From NCBI GenBank assembly GCA_003154115.1, contig PMCF01000433.1, positions 54,787 to 118,786 of the forward strand: DNA of 64,000 nt. Reading direction: 5' to 3'. Below the pieces are notes generated by a model. The model worked only from the letters and a program-made list of their open reading frames with translations. It was not told where the DNA came from and ran no database searches. A program made the position numbers and the translations under genes. This DNA is from Anaerolineae bacterium. GTDB lineage: Bacteria > Chloroflexota > Anaerolineae > Fen-1058. Of the stretch, positions 19,029-29,441 are shown piece after piece. The first letter of the stretch is position 1. Each line of letters starts with the position of its first letter.

Positions 19029-19778
19029 ATGCGCGACAAACAAACGCTTGAAGCCGTAGCTCGTCTGCTGGGGTTAATGACGGCCACACCCAACTTGCGC
19101 GATCAACCGCAGCCCGGCGATCGGCCTGGCGCATTCACTCACTGGTTTGACGGCGGCGCGATCACCGTGGTGAATGACTATGCCCTTTATGAATTCGTCG
19201 ACGGCGCACGGGCCTTGCTGCCTGCGCCTTTTCGACAGGTTTTCCTGCAGCTCCCGGATGGAACCCACTTGTCGCTTTCTTGGGAAAAGGTTGATCTGCC
19301 AGCCAAGTCCAGCGCGTTATCAGTTCGAGCGCAAGTACGATGTCCGCGCTGCCAGCATGATAATGCGCCCGATTCTCGTTTTTGCAGCGAGTGCGGTGCG
19401 GCGCTAACGTTGCCGACTGTTGCGCCGATCCTGCCTGAACCTGTGAGCGGTATGGGCGTTGCGAGTATTCCACCCGTTGTGGCGCAACCTGCACCAGCTC
19501 CGGTGATGGCTGCCCCCGCGGCTGCGCTTGAGACGATTCCGCCGACACCGGCTGCGGCAAAGCAGTGCCCACACTGCCTAGCACCGAACAAACCAACGGC
19601 GCGTTTCTGCTTGACCTGCGGCAAGCCCATCCCTGCTGCGGTGACCGGGCCTATCGCTCAAGGCAAGTCATCGCCCCCGTCTGCGCCTGGTACGGCTGAG
19701 AAAATCTGTGCTAGTTGCCAATTTGCCAATACTTCGACCGCGCATCACTGTCAAAGATGCGGCGCATTATTAGCGTGA
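19029..19778 (+). CDS. Multi-zinc-ribbon protein
   Basis: CPRCQHDNAPDSRFCSECG, CPHCLAPNKPTARFCLTCG, CASCQFANTSTAHHCQRCG. Confidence 0.75.
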   Translation: MRDKQTLEAVARLLGLMTATPNLRDQPQPGDRPGAFTHWFDGGAITVVNDYALYEFVDGARALLPAPFRQVFLQLPDGTHLSLSWEKVDLPAKSSALSVRAQVRCPRCQHDNAPDSRFCSECGAALTLPTVAPILPEPVSGMGVASIPPVVAQPAPAPVMAAPAAALETIPPTPAAAKQCPHCLAPNKPTARFCLTCGKPIPAAVTGPIAQGKSSPPSAPGTAEKICASCQFANTSTAHHCQRCGALLA

Positions 19779-19787
19779 GGCGCAACC

Positions 19788-20510
19788 ATGCAACTTACTT
19801 GCCCCCACTGTCAGAGTCTCAATCGCCCGGACGCGAAGTTTTGTCTCTCCTGCGGCGTGCCTTTGACCACGATCCAAGCCCAGCCCGCCGCCTCGCCCGG
19901 TTCTCCGCCAGTTTCTACGGTGGCGTGTCCTCAGTGCGGCAAAGATGTTAGTGTGAAAGCCAAGTTCTGCAACTATTGCGGCCAACCGTTCAACCCGTCG
20001 CCAGTGGCCGTGCTGTCTGCCGCTCCAGCTTCGGCCCCGCCGCCGGGCCTTCCAGCAACACCGCCTCCACCCTATGCCGCACCAGCTTATACACCTAAAA
20101 ACAAGGTCATGTCACACCGCCAGAAGGTGACACTCATCGTGGTGGGAGTGATGGTCGGAACGATATTGGGAATACTGGCTCTTCTTTTTTTGCCGGAAGT
20201 GTTAAAAAAGATTACCCCGCCTGCGAGTTCTGCATCGTCCACACCATCGGTTGTGCCCTCAGCAACGCCAACACAAGCAATGTCTTCGCCGACCAATGTT
20301 GCGCCTTCTGTTTCCCGGCCTGAGTGTCTACCCATATTACGAAGGGACGGTCAGGTACAGAAATATTCCGTTAAAAAACCTGATGAAACGCTGGACGGAA
20401 TCGCGGAACAATATCACATGCGTGTTGGTGATTTAATTCGGCTCAATGATTTGCGCGGAGACTATCGGCCTCAACCAGGTGATTGTCTGTGGGTCTACCC
20501 CAAAAACTGA
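19788..20510 (+). CDS. Double zinc-ribbon, single-TM protein with C-terminal LysM domain
   Basis: CPHCQSLNRPDAKFCLSCG, CPQCGKDVSVKAKFCNYCG, TM VTLIVVGVMVGTILGILALLFL, LysM-like YSVKKPDETLDGIAEQYHMRVGDLIRLNDL...QPGDCLWV. Confidence 0.82.
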   Translation: MQLTCPHCQSLNRPDAKFCLSCGVPLTTIQAQPAASPGSPPVSTVACPQCGKDVSVKAKFCNYCGQPFNPSPVAVLSAAPASAPPPGLPATPPPPYAAPAYTPKNKVMSHRQKVTLIVVGVMVGTILGILALLFLPEVLKKITPPASSASSTPSVVPSATPTQAMSSPTNVAPSVSRPECLPILRRDGQVQKYSVKKPDETLDGIAEQYHMRVGDLIRLNDLRGDYRPQPGDCLWVYPKN

Positions 20511-20555
20511 CGACACATCTTGTCTAGCGATCATTCGACAAAAGGATTTTCTTCC

Positions 20556-21812
20556 ATGCTCAACACAGGCGCATTGCTTCAACAAAATCGGTATCGCATC
20601 GTGCAGCGGATTGGCGGCGGCGGCATGGGTGTCGTGTATCTAGCCGAAGATATGCGTTTGGCCGGACGGCGCTGTGCCATCAAAGAATTTTCGCCGGATC
20701 AACTCTCGCTGCAGGATCGCGACTGGGCCACGCAGACTTTTCGGCAAGAGGCTGCCATCCTGTCCAGACTCACGCATCGCGGCCTAACCAATATCTATGA
20801 TTATTTCGGAGAAGGCACAACCGAATATCTGGTCATGGAGCTGGTTGAGGGCGAAACATTGGAAGCCCGTTTGGAGCGCGCCAAAGACGGACGGTTACCG
20901 CAAGCCGAGACGCTGGAGCTTGCAGATCAATTGTGCGATGTGCTGGAGTATCTGCACCAGCAAGCGCCGCCCATCGTCTTCCGTGACCTGAAGCCTGGAA
21001 ACATCATGTTGACGCCAGCGGGTCAGGTCAAATTGATCGACTTCGGTATTGCCCGCTTGTTTAAGCAGGGTCAGTCGCGCGATACCGTCAGCCTGGGCAC
21101 GCCCGGCTACGCCGCCCCGGAACAGTACGGCGGCAAGGGGCAGACCGATCCTCGCTCGGACATTTATAGCCTGGGCGTGGTTCTACACCAGATGCTGACG
21201 GGCTACGACCCGACCGCGACGCCTTTCAATCTGCCGGTGACACGGACGCTCAATGCCAGTGTGCCACCCGCCTTGGAGGCCGTTATCCGCAAAGCGACTA
21301 ACGTCGATCCGAATCAGCGGTTTCAAACGGTTGCTGAAATGCGCGCCGGCTTGTCTGGTCAGGCGTCAACTTCGCATGGCCGGATCTTGGTATTGTTGGC
21401 ACTGGGCGCGTTAGCGGTGCTGTTACTGGGGGGGGCGTTCCTGCTCAGTTCAAATAATGGCATCACAGGAGTGGTGGGGGGCACACCTACGGCAACGGCG
21501 ACAATAACCGCATCACCACCCACCGTTGCGCCGACTGCGACAGCGACGCGCACCGCTACACCGACTTTCACTGCGACTGCCACGCGCAATCCAACGGTTA
21601 CGCCACTCAGCGCGACCGCGACGGAGACCGAGACGCCTTCACCGACGGCAACGCGTGTCTTGCCGACGCGTGTCCGCGTCATCAACACTCAGGTCCCACC
21701 CACGGCAACGCAGCCGACCTGCCCGTCAGGTCAATTCTGGGATGACATTATGAAGCGCTGCAAGAATCAGCCAGGCGGCGGGCCAGGGCCAGGGCCAGAG
21801 CCAACACGATAG
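20556..21812 (+). CDS. Membrane Ser/Thr kinase (FRD-type catalytic loop)
   Basis: RIGGGGMGVVYLAED, CAIKEF, VFRDLKPGNIML, LIDFGIARLF, TM ILVLLALGALAVLLLGGAFLL, Thr/Pro-rich tail. Confidence 0.92.
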   Translation: MLNTGALLQQNRYRIVQRIGGGGMGVVYLAEDMRLAGRRCAIKEFSPDQLSLQDRDWATQTFRQEAAILSRLTHRGLTNIYDYFGEGTTEYLVMELVEGETLEARLERAKDGRLPQAETLELADQLCDVLEYLHQQAPPIVFRDLKPGNIMLTPAGQVKLIDFGIARLFKQGQSRDTVSLGTPGYAAPEQYGGKGQTDPRSDIYSLGVVLHQMLTGYDPTATPFNLPVTRTLNASVPPALEAVIRKATNVDPNQRFQTVAEMRAGLSGQASTSHGRILVLLALGALAVLLLGGAFLLSSNNGITGVVGGTPTATATITASPPTVAPTATATRTATPTFTATATRNPTVTPLSATATETETPSPTATRVLPTRVRVINTQVPPTATQPTCPSGQFWDDIMKRCKNQPGGGPGPGPEPTR

Positions 21813-21922
21813 TACAGGCGAGCATTGCAGATCAACCTGTTCATTAACAAATCCTAAAAGGGTGATAAGTAGCGCGACCCTATCGCTTTGACAGCAATTC
21901 AACCCCATCCAGGAGGCGCACA

Positions 21923-24900
21923 ATGTTGCAGACTACAGTTCGAAGCAGGAAAATCTTCATCATGAGCGTTGTGTTAATCATGGCTGTGTCGCTAATCTCG
22001 ACACAAGTCGCGGCACGTAGTTCGAGCCGTCCCCCAACGCGAGTTACTGTCGTGCAAGGGCAGCCTGAAGCGGGTCCCTTGCATCTAGCGCTTGTATTTG
22101 ACAACGACACCCTCGTCGGCACCGTTACCGTATCCAGCAAAGATAACAGACCATGGGCGGATGTGCGTGGTCAAGCTTACTTGCTGAATTCGGCTGGGGA
22201 GCGTCTGGCGGTTATCCCGCTACAACCGCTCGGGCCTGGAGAGTTTCGGCTGATTGCCCCACTAGGCAAACTCGCTTCAGCATCAGGTTACTTGGATATC
22301 CAACTGCCGGGGAATGAACAGGCAGCTGAAGTGCGTGGAGTGTATCAAGTTGACCGGGCTAATCGTACGCTTGTTTGGGCCAAGTCGGCGCCTGATAGCC
22401 CAACTGCGCGCTTCCCTCAATCGGCGGGCGGCCCTGATGCTTTTGGGTATGTCTGGGATGACACGACGACCTATTCATGGATTGACACGTCTGGCGGAAC
22501 GTCTGTTTCACTGCGTGATGACGACTGGGCCGGGCCGTTTCCTCTTGGATTCACCTTCAATTTTTATGGTCAGAACTATACCCAGTTCTATATTGACTCG
22601 AATGGTTATATCGGGTTCGACCCCACTCAGAAGGCGTCCTACTGGTCCAACGTTCGTCTCCCATCCGCGCATCGACCAAATAATGTAGTTGCGCCGTTCT
22701 GGGAAGACTTTGATCCCACACAGGGTGGTGTAATTCGTTACCGCACAGTAGGGACCTCGCCCAATCAGATGATGGTTGTAGAGTGGAGCAATGTGCCGAT
22801 ATACGGCACGTCCGAACTTCAATCTTTCCAGCTGATCCTTTACGAAGGCAGCAATAATATCAAGTATCAGTATCCGGCAACTCGACAAGGTGACAGCGGT
22901 GACCTTTTCTACGCCACGGCGGGCATCGAAAACGACGATGGCACGATTGGGCTGGAGTACCCCTACCTCATCCCAATTACAACAACTCGCGCCGTGCAGT
23001 TCAACTACAACCGTCCGGCATATAACGTCTTCCTCACCCCCTGGCTTCAAGGGAGTTCAGCGGCCGCTGGCGCATCTGCTTCCTTCCACGTGCTGGTCAA
23101 GAACTTAGGGACCAATGCCGATACTTACACGCTGAGTCGCTCGGCGTATAGTGGCGCAGATTGGGCGGTGAGCTTCTATCAAAGCGATGGTATCACACCG
23201 CTGGCGGGCAACTCAACCGGCAGCATCGCGGCTGGCGCGCAGAAGGACATTGTAGCCAAAGTGAATGTGCTCGCCGGAGCCAGCATAGGAAGTTGGTCTC
23301 GTGTAGCGGTGCGGACTACTTCACAAACCAGCGGAACTGTGCAAAGCACAGTCGTGCTGGATGCCATGAACACCCCCTCATTTTATCAGGCGTATGTCGA
23401 TGATTACAGCGGTGACGGCACAGAAGACTCTGAGAATTATATCGATCCGATTGTAGCTGGCGCGCATCGCTCCATGCGCTTAACGACCGACCTCGACAAT
23501 TCGAACTATGCGGGCATAACGGCTATGCCGGATGGCAACGCCGTAACTGTCTGGAATACAAATTATACGAACAACAATTCGATATCTGTTAGCGATGTTC
23601 AGTACGCGGTTGTCGATCAGAATGGAAGTTTTGTCCGGCCCATCACCCGGCTGACGAATAACTCGGCTGCAACACAAAGAACCTTTGATTTCAGCCCAGC
23701 ACCTGCTGTCGCGCCGAATGGCAACATCCTTATCGGCTGGGCCTTGCAGAAGGATACCAACGGTGACAGGTCTATAGATCGCTATGATGCTTGGTATACA
23801 ATAGTTAGCAGGAGTGGCGGAACTATCAAGGTTCCAACCGCGCTGACAAATAATGCCAGCGACTATCCGCGTGACTATCCACCTTCCGTTGTTGCGCTTA
23901 TCAACGGTAATTTCCTATTGACTTGGGAACATGCGGCCTCAAGCAGTGGACCCGTGGATATTCACTACGCTGTGTTGGACAGCAATGGCAACATTGTCAA
24001 GGGTCCCACCCGGTTGACCGGAGGCGGAGGATTGAATGTGACCCCAGGCGCGGCTTCGTTCCCTAATGGGAAAGCTGCCATCGTATGGATTTCTTACAAC
24101 ACCGATGGCAATGGCGAGGTTTATTACGCTGTGCTGAATGCCGATGGGACATCCCCAAACGTGCTCACACCCATTACTGCGAATGGTGCTAACGCCAGCA
24201 GCAGCGATCCGGATGTGGCTGCTTTGGCTGACGGACAACTGGCCGTTGCCTGGACACAGGCAACAACGGACTTCCAGATTCAGTATAAAGTCGTGACCGG
24301 CGAGCCTCCGGTGCCTTCTAGCTGGACCACAATCGCCAGCCAGGATTTTGAAGGAGCCTTCCCTGGGGCTTGGCAGGTCTTTGATAACGATGGAACCACC
24401 AACGGCGAATATCAATGGGCTAAACGAAACTGCAAATCCTACGCGGGTAGTTATAGTGGTTGGGCGGTTGGTGGTGGAGCGAATGGCGCTGTTTTGACCT
24501 GCGGTGCTAACTATCCAAATAACGCCGACTCCTGGATGGTCTATGGCCCGTTCAGTTTGACTGACGCCACGGCTAGCGACCTTCAATTCAAACTGTGGTT
24601 AAATAGTGAGACTAGCTATGATCAGATCTGTCGGCTCGCGTCGATTAACGGTACAAACTTCTTCGGCACCTGCACCACAGGAAACTCGGGAGGTTGGATT
24701 GACAAAGTCCTGGATCTTTCTAACGTTTACAATCTGGGCAACTTAATGGGGCAGTCTAACGTCTGGGTGGCGTTGGTATATTCCAGCGATGCGTCTAACA
24801 ACTATCCAGAGGGCGCTTATGTGGATAATATTGTGCTGCGGAAATGCACGTCTCCATCATGTCCGGCCACAAACATTACAAGGTCTATTTCAGGTGACGG

Positions 24901-25810
24901 ACAGTCCGTGGAGTCGCCCAAGCAAGTGATGCGTGCGCTCAGCTCAACCGCCACGAACACTAGTGTCCAGCCTCAGGCCGCGCTTGCGACAATCTACACG
25001 GTTCCCAATGCAGTGAGCGGTGCTAACAACTACGTGTCCCTCAGCATCTCTCCTACTGTCAATCATAACGATCTTCTGATCATGACTTGGTTGGATGATG
25101 CGAACACCGAATTCGTGTTGTACGCCTTAGCGAACCAGACAGGAACGATTTTAACTCCTGCGACTGTCTTACAGCGCACGCGACATTCTAATATTTGGTC
25201 AAGTTGGAACGGTTACGGGAACGCCTACATGCCGCTTCAAGTAAACATGACGGTCAAGGTTTATCTACCGGTTGTGCTCAAAGGCTATCCACCTGTCCCG
25301 CCTCCCCCGCCAGTCACGAATGGGGGATTTGAAACAGGCAATTTGTACGGCTGGACCGCAGGTGGCGGCGTGGGGCTGGTGCCACAGGTGGTTACTTCTC
25401 AACGCCGCACAGGGAGTTATGCTGCGCTTCTTGGCCAGGAGGGTGCTCCATGCGAATCTTCTGGTGGACTGATTGGCTCGTCTTGGATCTACCAGGATAT
25501 CACAGTGCCCAGCTCGGGCTCGGCACAATTGACGTTTTACTATCGCATTTTCACCTATGACAAGCTCAACGCTGACAAGTACGACAGTTTTGAAGTTTAT
25601 ATCAATGGCACACTGTTGAATCGCATGGGAAATACCACCCCAAGTTTCGGCTGTTCAAAGCCGATCAATGATCTGAATTGGCAACTGTTCGCCTATGATC
25701 TGAGTGCCTACCGTGGCCAGACCGTTCGGCTGCAATTAGTGAACACTACGCGTCCGGACGGCTGGTATGGGACATGGACCTACGTTGACGATGTGGTGAT
25801 AGGCCCTTAA
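21923..25810 (+). CDS. Large secreted multidomain protein (propeller-like, MAM-like and CBM-like regions)
   Basis: Signal-peptide-like N-terminus; repeated 'ALPDG.AVAW'-like blades; DFEGAFPGAWQVFDNDGTTNGEYQWAKR; VYLPVVLKG; C-terminal NGGFETGNLYGWTAGGG...RLQLVNTTRPDGWYGTWTYVDDVVI. Confidence 0.8.
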   Translation: MLQTTVRSRKIFIMSVVLIMAVSLISTQVAARSSSRPPTRVTVVQGQPEAGPLHLALVFDNDTLVGTVTVSSKDNRPWADVRGQAYLLNSAGERLAVIPLQPLGPGEFRLIAPLGKLASASGYLDIQLPGNEQAAEVRGVYQVDRANRTLVWAKSAPDSPTARFPQSAGGPDAFGYVWDDTTTYSWIDTSGGTSVSLRDDDWAGPFPLGFTFNFYGQNYTQFYIDSNGYIGFDPTQKASYWSNVRLPSAHRPNNVVAPFWEDFDPTQGGVIRYRTVGTSPNQMMVVEWSNVPIYGTSELQSFQLILYEGSNNIKYQYPATRQGDSGDLFYATAGIENDDGTIGLEYPYLIPITTTRAVQFNYNRPAYNVFLTPWLQGSSAAAGASASFHVLVKNLGTNADTYTLSRSAYSGADWAVSFYQSDGITPLAGNSTGSIAAGAQKDIVAKVNVLAGASIGSWSRVAVRTTSQTSGTVQSTVVLDAMNTPSFYQAYVDDYSGDGTEDSENYIDPIVAGAHRSMRLTTDLDNSNYAGITAMPDGNAVTVWNTNYTNNNSISVSDVQYAVVDQNGSFVRPITRLTNNSAATQRTFDFSPAPAVAPNGNILIGWALQKDTNGDRSIDRYDAWYTIVSRSGGTIKVPTALTNNASDYPRDYPPSVVALINGNFLLTWEHAASSSGPVDIHYAVLDSNGNIVKGPTRLTGGGGLNVTPGAASFPNGKAAIVWISYNTDGNGEVYYAVLNADGTSPNVLTPITANGANASSSDPDVAALADGQLAVAWTQATTDFQIQYKVVTGEPPVPSSWTTIASQDFEGAFPGAWQVFDNDGTTNGEYQWAKRNCKSYAGSYSGWAVGGGANGAVLTCGANYPNNADSWMVYGPFSLTDATASDLQFKLWLNSETSYDQICRLASINGTNFFGTCTTGNSGGWIDKVLDLSNVYNLGNLMGQSNVWVALVYSSDASNNYPEGAYVDNIVLRKCTSPSCPATNITRSISGDGQSVESPKQVMRALSSTATNTSVQPQAALATIYTVPNAVSGANNYVSLSISPTVNHNDLLIMTWLDDANTEFVLYALANQTGTILTPATVLQRTRHSNIWSSWNGYGNAYMPLQVNMTVKVYLPVVLKGYPPVPPPPPVTNGGFETGNLYGWTAGGGVGLVPQVVTSQRRTGSYAALLGQEGAPCESSGGLIGSSWIYQDITVPSSGSAQLTFYYRIFTYDKLNADKYDSFEVYINGTLLNRMGNTTPSFGCSKPINDLNWQLFAYDLSAYRGQTVRLQLVNTTRPDGWYGTWTYVDDVVIGP

Positions 25811-25858
25811 AACAGCCCCCATCCGTGTCTCGAGAGATATTGATCTCAAAATGTTTCA

Positions 25859-25892
25859 CCTGGGGCATCAAAGGCAGCTTTGATGCCCCAGG
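25859..25892. promoter_or_regulatory. Perfect 15-bp stem / 4-nt loop hairpin abutting a kinase start codon
   Basis: CCTGGGGCATCAAAG-GCAG-CTTTGATGCCCCAGG; kinase ATG at 25897. Confidence 0.75.
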
Positions 25893-25896
25893 ATGA

Positions 25897-27612
25897 ATGT
25901 CTATGCTAGGACCAAACGTAATCCTTCAATCCCGTTACCGTATTCAGCGCTCCCTGGGCAGTGGCGGCATGGGTGATGTTTACCTGGCGGAAGACACCCG
26001 CCTGACCGGGCGTTTCTGCGCCATCAAAGGCATGTCGCCCGCGGCGCTGCCACCCGCCGATCGCAACTGGGCCATTACCGCCTTTCGGCAGGAAGCGCAG
26101 ATGCTCGCCACGCTGCGGCATCGCGGCCTGACCCAGGTCGCCGATTTTTTTGCGGAAGGCGGCAATTGGTATCTGGTGATGGAATACGTGGAGGGCCTCA
26201 CGCTCGAAGACCGCTTGCAACAAGCGCCGGGCAACCGGCTGCCGGTTCAAGAAGCATTAAGTATCATTTACCAATTGTGCGATGTGCTGAACTATCTCCA
26301 TCGCCAGAATCCGCCGGTTGTCTTCCGTGACTTGAAACCTTCCAACGTCATGCTGACCCCGCAAGGGGAAGTCAAGCTCATCGACTTTGGCATTGCGCGT
26401 TTCTTCAAGCCCGGCAAAGCGCAGGACACCGTCAACCTGGGCACGCCGGGCTATGCCGCGCCCGAACAACACGGGCACGGCGGTCAAACCGACGCGCGTT
26501 CGGATGTCTACAGTCTCGGTGTGCTGCTTCATCAAGTCCTGACCGGTCACGATCCGACGGCCACCATTTTTAGTTTGCCCTCCGCCCGATCGCTCAACCC
26601 GGCGATTCCGGCCGCCGGTGAAGCGGTGATTGTTCGCGCCACTCAGATGAATCCCGCCTTCCGGTTTCAAAGTGTGCAGGAATTTCGCCAGGCGCTCTTT
26701 TTGGCGACGCCGACGCCAACGACACAAATGCCCGCAGTACTCCCATACACGGCGACCACGCCTGTACCAATTGGCCCAGCCACGCCGCAGTATCCCGTTG
26801 TTCCACCTGCGCCGCCTTATCCCCCGGCGCAGTCCTATTCTCCGCCTGCCACACCTGCCTCAAACAAATGGCTCTGGGCTGGTCTGGCTTTGCTGGCGAT
26901 CATTAGCCTGGTATTGGTGGCGATTCTCATTTCACAGTCTAACTCCGGTAATACGACGCCTATCACGATTACTCCGGTCGTCCAACACGATACGTCATCG
27001 CCGACTGCGACTGTGAACGATGTGGGCGGCGACTCCAGCCGAGATGATACTTCAACGCCGAAGCCTGTCACATCAACTCCGTTACCGACCGTCACACCGC
27101 GTCCTACCAACACGTTGCGATCCACTTCGACGCCGCGACCGACTATTACACCCCGGCCAACAGATACATTTGCGCCAACCTGCCCCGCCGTTTCCGGCCC
27201 GTTTGCCAGTTTGGGAACAGAGCTGCAAAGCCGGCTGGGGTGCGTTCAGGGAGCTGCTTACGCGACTGATGCTGCGGAAGAACTCTTTCAAAACGGGCGC
27301 ATGATCTGGCGCAAAGACAACGATCGGATATACGCCATCTATAATAGTGGCCGTTGGGAAAGTCACGCCGATACCTGGCTTGAAGGCGATCCCGATTATT
27401 CCTGCGGCGGTTCCGAAACGCCGCCCACTCCTATTCGCGGCTTTGGCCGGGCCTGGTGCAATTTTGCCAGTATCCGCAACGGGCTAGGCAATGCGGTCGA
27501 TGGTGAACGTGGACTTGGGATCACGGTACAGCAATTTGCCAATGGGTTCATTGTACGGACCGATAATCAAACCATGGTGCTGTACAATGATCAGACTTGG
27601 GAGCGACGGTAG
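25897..27612 (+). CDS. Membrane Ser/Thr kinase with C-terminal LGFP-like extracellular domain
   Basis: SLGSGGMGDVYLAED, CAIKGM, VFRDLKPSNVML, LIDFGIARFF, TM, then AAEELFQNGRMIWRKDNDRIYAIYNSGRWESHADTW...IRGFGRAWC. Confidence 0.9.
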   Translation: MSMLGPNVILQSRYRIQRSLGSGGMGDVYLAEDTRLTGRFCAIKGMSPAALPPADRNWAITAFRQEAQMLATLRHRGLTQVADFFAEGGNWYLVMEYVEGLTLEDRLQQAPGNRLPVQEALSIIYQLCDVLNYLHRQNPPVVFRDLKPSNVMLTPQGEVKLIDFGIARFFKPGKAQDTVNLGTPGYAAPEQHGHGGQTDARSDVYSLGVLLHQVLTGHDPTATIFSLPSARSLNPAIPAAGEAVIVRATQMNPAFRFQSVQEFRQALFLATPTPTTQMPAVLPYTATTPVPIGPATPQYPVVPPAPPYPPAQSYSPPATPASNKWLWAGLALLAIISLVLVAILISQSNSGNTTPITITPVVQHDTSSPTATVNDVGGDSSRDDTSTPKPVTSTPLPTVTPRPTNTLRSTSTPRPTITPRPTDTFAPTCPAVSGPFASLGTELQSRLGCVQGAAYATDAAEELFQNGRMIWRKDNDRIYAIYNSGRWESHADTWLEGDPDYSCGGSETPPTPIRGFGRAWCNFASIRNGLGNAVDGERGLGITVQQFANGFIVRTDNQTMVLYNDQTWERR

Positions 27613-27746
27613 AATTCGTGTTGAAGCACTTGACAGGGAAATGATATGCGAAACCATCATCTTGCCGCCGCTCCCGGTGGCGTGTTCCACATTCCAATCC
27701 GCCCCGCGGACGGGGCTTGGAGCAGTTATTGCAGGGGAGTCCACAC

Positions 27747-29441
27747 ATGTTACCGATAAATGAACTCGAAAACTTGACAACGCCCTACGATACACAGGGT
27801 GATACCCGTGCATCTGAACCCAACCCCAGCGAGTTGTCCGGGTACTCTTCGGGGATGCTGTCCCAAAAACTACTTAAGAACCTTGGGCCATATGAACTCC
27901 TAGATGAAATTGGCGAGGGCAGTTTCTCCAAAATCTACAAGGCACTTGACACCAGAACAGAAAATGTCGTTGCACTTAAGATTCTTCAAGGGAAGAAAAT
28001 TCAGCGATCACAGCGTATTCAAGAACGGTTAATTTCACAGGAAAAGATCATCACCGAAATGGATCACCCCAACATCCTGCCCGTTTATGCTATCGCCGAA
28101 TATGATGAGGTGCCCTGTATTTCGATGAAACTGGTCGAGAGTGGTTCACTGGCGGATCGTTTGGCAGACTGGTCTTGGCAGCCTTCCATCCGTAAGCTCT
28201 TGGACATTGTGCGTCAGGTTGCGGATGGCTTAACGTATTTGCATGAACGGGGAATTATCCATCGCGACATCAAACCAGCTAATCTGTTGCTAACATTTGA
28301 TGATCATGTCTATGTGACGGACTTTGGGATTGCACAAGTGATCGAAAGAGCGTATAGGGGCGTGATTGTTGGGACTCCTGAATACCTGGCTCCTGAAGCA
28401 ATCGTGCATCCTGAGAATATCGAGACGCAGGTCGATATTTATTCGCTAGGTATTGTTCTGTTTGAATTGTTCGTCGGGCATCTCCCATTTGAGGCAAAAT
28501 CTGATACCGAGTTGCTGTTTTTGCAGGTTAATCAGCCGATACCAAGTATGGGAGACATACCATTGCAAATTAGCAGTTTGATAGAAAAGTGCCTTAGTAA
28601 ACAACCTGATAGCCGGCCGGCCACCGCACAAGAATTGAGCCAGGAAATCACGCAACTGTTAGTTTCTCTGCCTGATGAAACCCTAGCACGAGTTTTTACG
28701 CATAGAAAAACATCTCGCGGTAGTAGTTCAAAGCGAATCACTCAAGTTTTAGAGATTACAACCAGTTTGCCTGTAGCGCCTGTAGCGCCTGTAGCGCCAT
28801 TATCCCTAGGCCAACCCATCTGTCCTCGCTGTGGAACCGTTAACCGGCCAGTAGCACTTTTTTGCAAAAAATGTAGCTATCCAATAGCAGTTACTCAATT
28901 AACTGGTCCACTATCATCAGGCCAACCTATTTGTACGCAATGTGGGACGGTTGCCCGCCCCAAGGCACGTTTCTGCAAAAAATGCGGTTACCCAATCGCA
29001 ATTGTCCAGTCAGGTTATCCGCCTCTGACGCAAAACAAAGAATTTGCTGACGAAGTACCGCAGGAGGATGGCAGAACTGCATTTGCAGTCTTGATTAACT
29101 TATCTGGCCCCGTTGCAAGGGAACATTTTCTGATTTGGCGTAAGCGAGTTGCAATTGGTTCCGGTGCAGACAACGATGTTGTCGTTCAAGACTCAAGTGT
29201 TTCTCGCCAACACGCTTTGATTGTTTACGAAAGTTACACCAACAAGCCGGGGGCTTTCACACTCTATGATTTGGCAAGCAACAATGGAACCTTTGTGAAT
29301 GCAGGTCAAAATCCATGTACTAAGCGTCGCCTAAAGCATAACGATCTCATTACCCTCGGTAGGGTTAAGCTATTATTTATGCGGCTGGATGACAATCCGA
29401 CCCTCATCGTATCTGAATCTTTTGACTTGGAGGCTAAATGA
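27747..29441 (+). CDS. Ser/Thr kinase with two zinc ribbons and C-terminal FHA domain
   Basis: EIGEGSFSKIYKALD, VALKIL, IIHRDIKPANLLL, VTDFGIAQ; CPRCGTVNRPVALFCKKC and CTQCGTVARPKARFCKKCG; FHA VAIGSGADNDVVVQDSSVSRQHALI...ASNNGTFVNAGQ. Confidence 0.93.
   Translation: MLPINELENLTTPYDTQGDTRASEPNPSELSGYSSGMLSQKLLKNLGPYELLDEIGEGSFSKIYKALDTRTENVVALKILQGKKIQRSQRIQERLISQEKIITEMDHPNILPVYAIAEYDEVPCISMKLVESGSLADRLADWSWQPSIRKLLDIVRQVADGLTYLHERGIIHRDIKPANLLLTFDDHVYVTDFGIAQVIERAYRGVIVGTPEYLAPEAIVHPENIETQVDIYSLGIVLFELFVGHLPFEAKSDTELLFLQVNQPIPSMGDIPLQISSLIEKCLSKQPDSRPATAQELSQEITQLLVSLPDETLARVFTHRKTSRGSSSKRITQVLEITTSLPVAPVAPVAPLSLGQPICPRCGTVNRPVALFCKKCSYPIAVTQLTGPLSSGQPICTQCGTVARPKARFCKKCGYPIAIVQSGYPPLTQNKEFADEVPQEDGRTAFAVLINLSGPVAREHFLIWRKRVAIGSGADNDVVVQDSSVSRQHALIVYESYTNKPGAFTLYDLASNNGTFVNAGQNPCTKRRLKHNDLITLGRVKLLFMRLDDNPTLIVSESFDLEAK

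Noticed and set aside
27701-27716. GCCCCG-CGGA-CGGGGC hairpin as terminator
   Set aside because: Short stem and no U-tract; too weak to call.
28772-28798. Tandem 9-bp repeat (cctgtagcg x3) as a phase-variable tract
   Set aside because: In-frame multiple of three encoding a VAP linker; copy change would not shift the frame.
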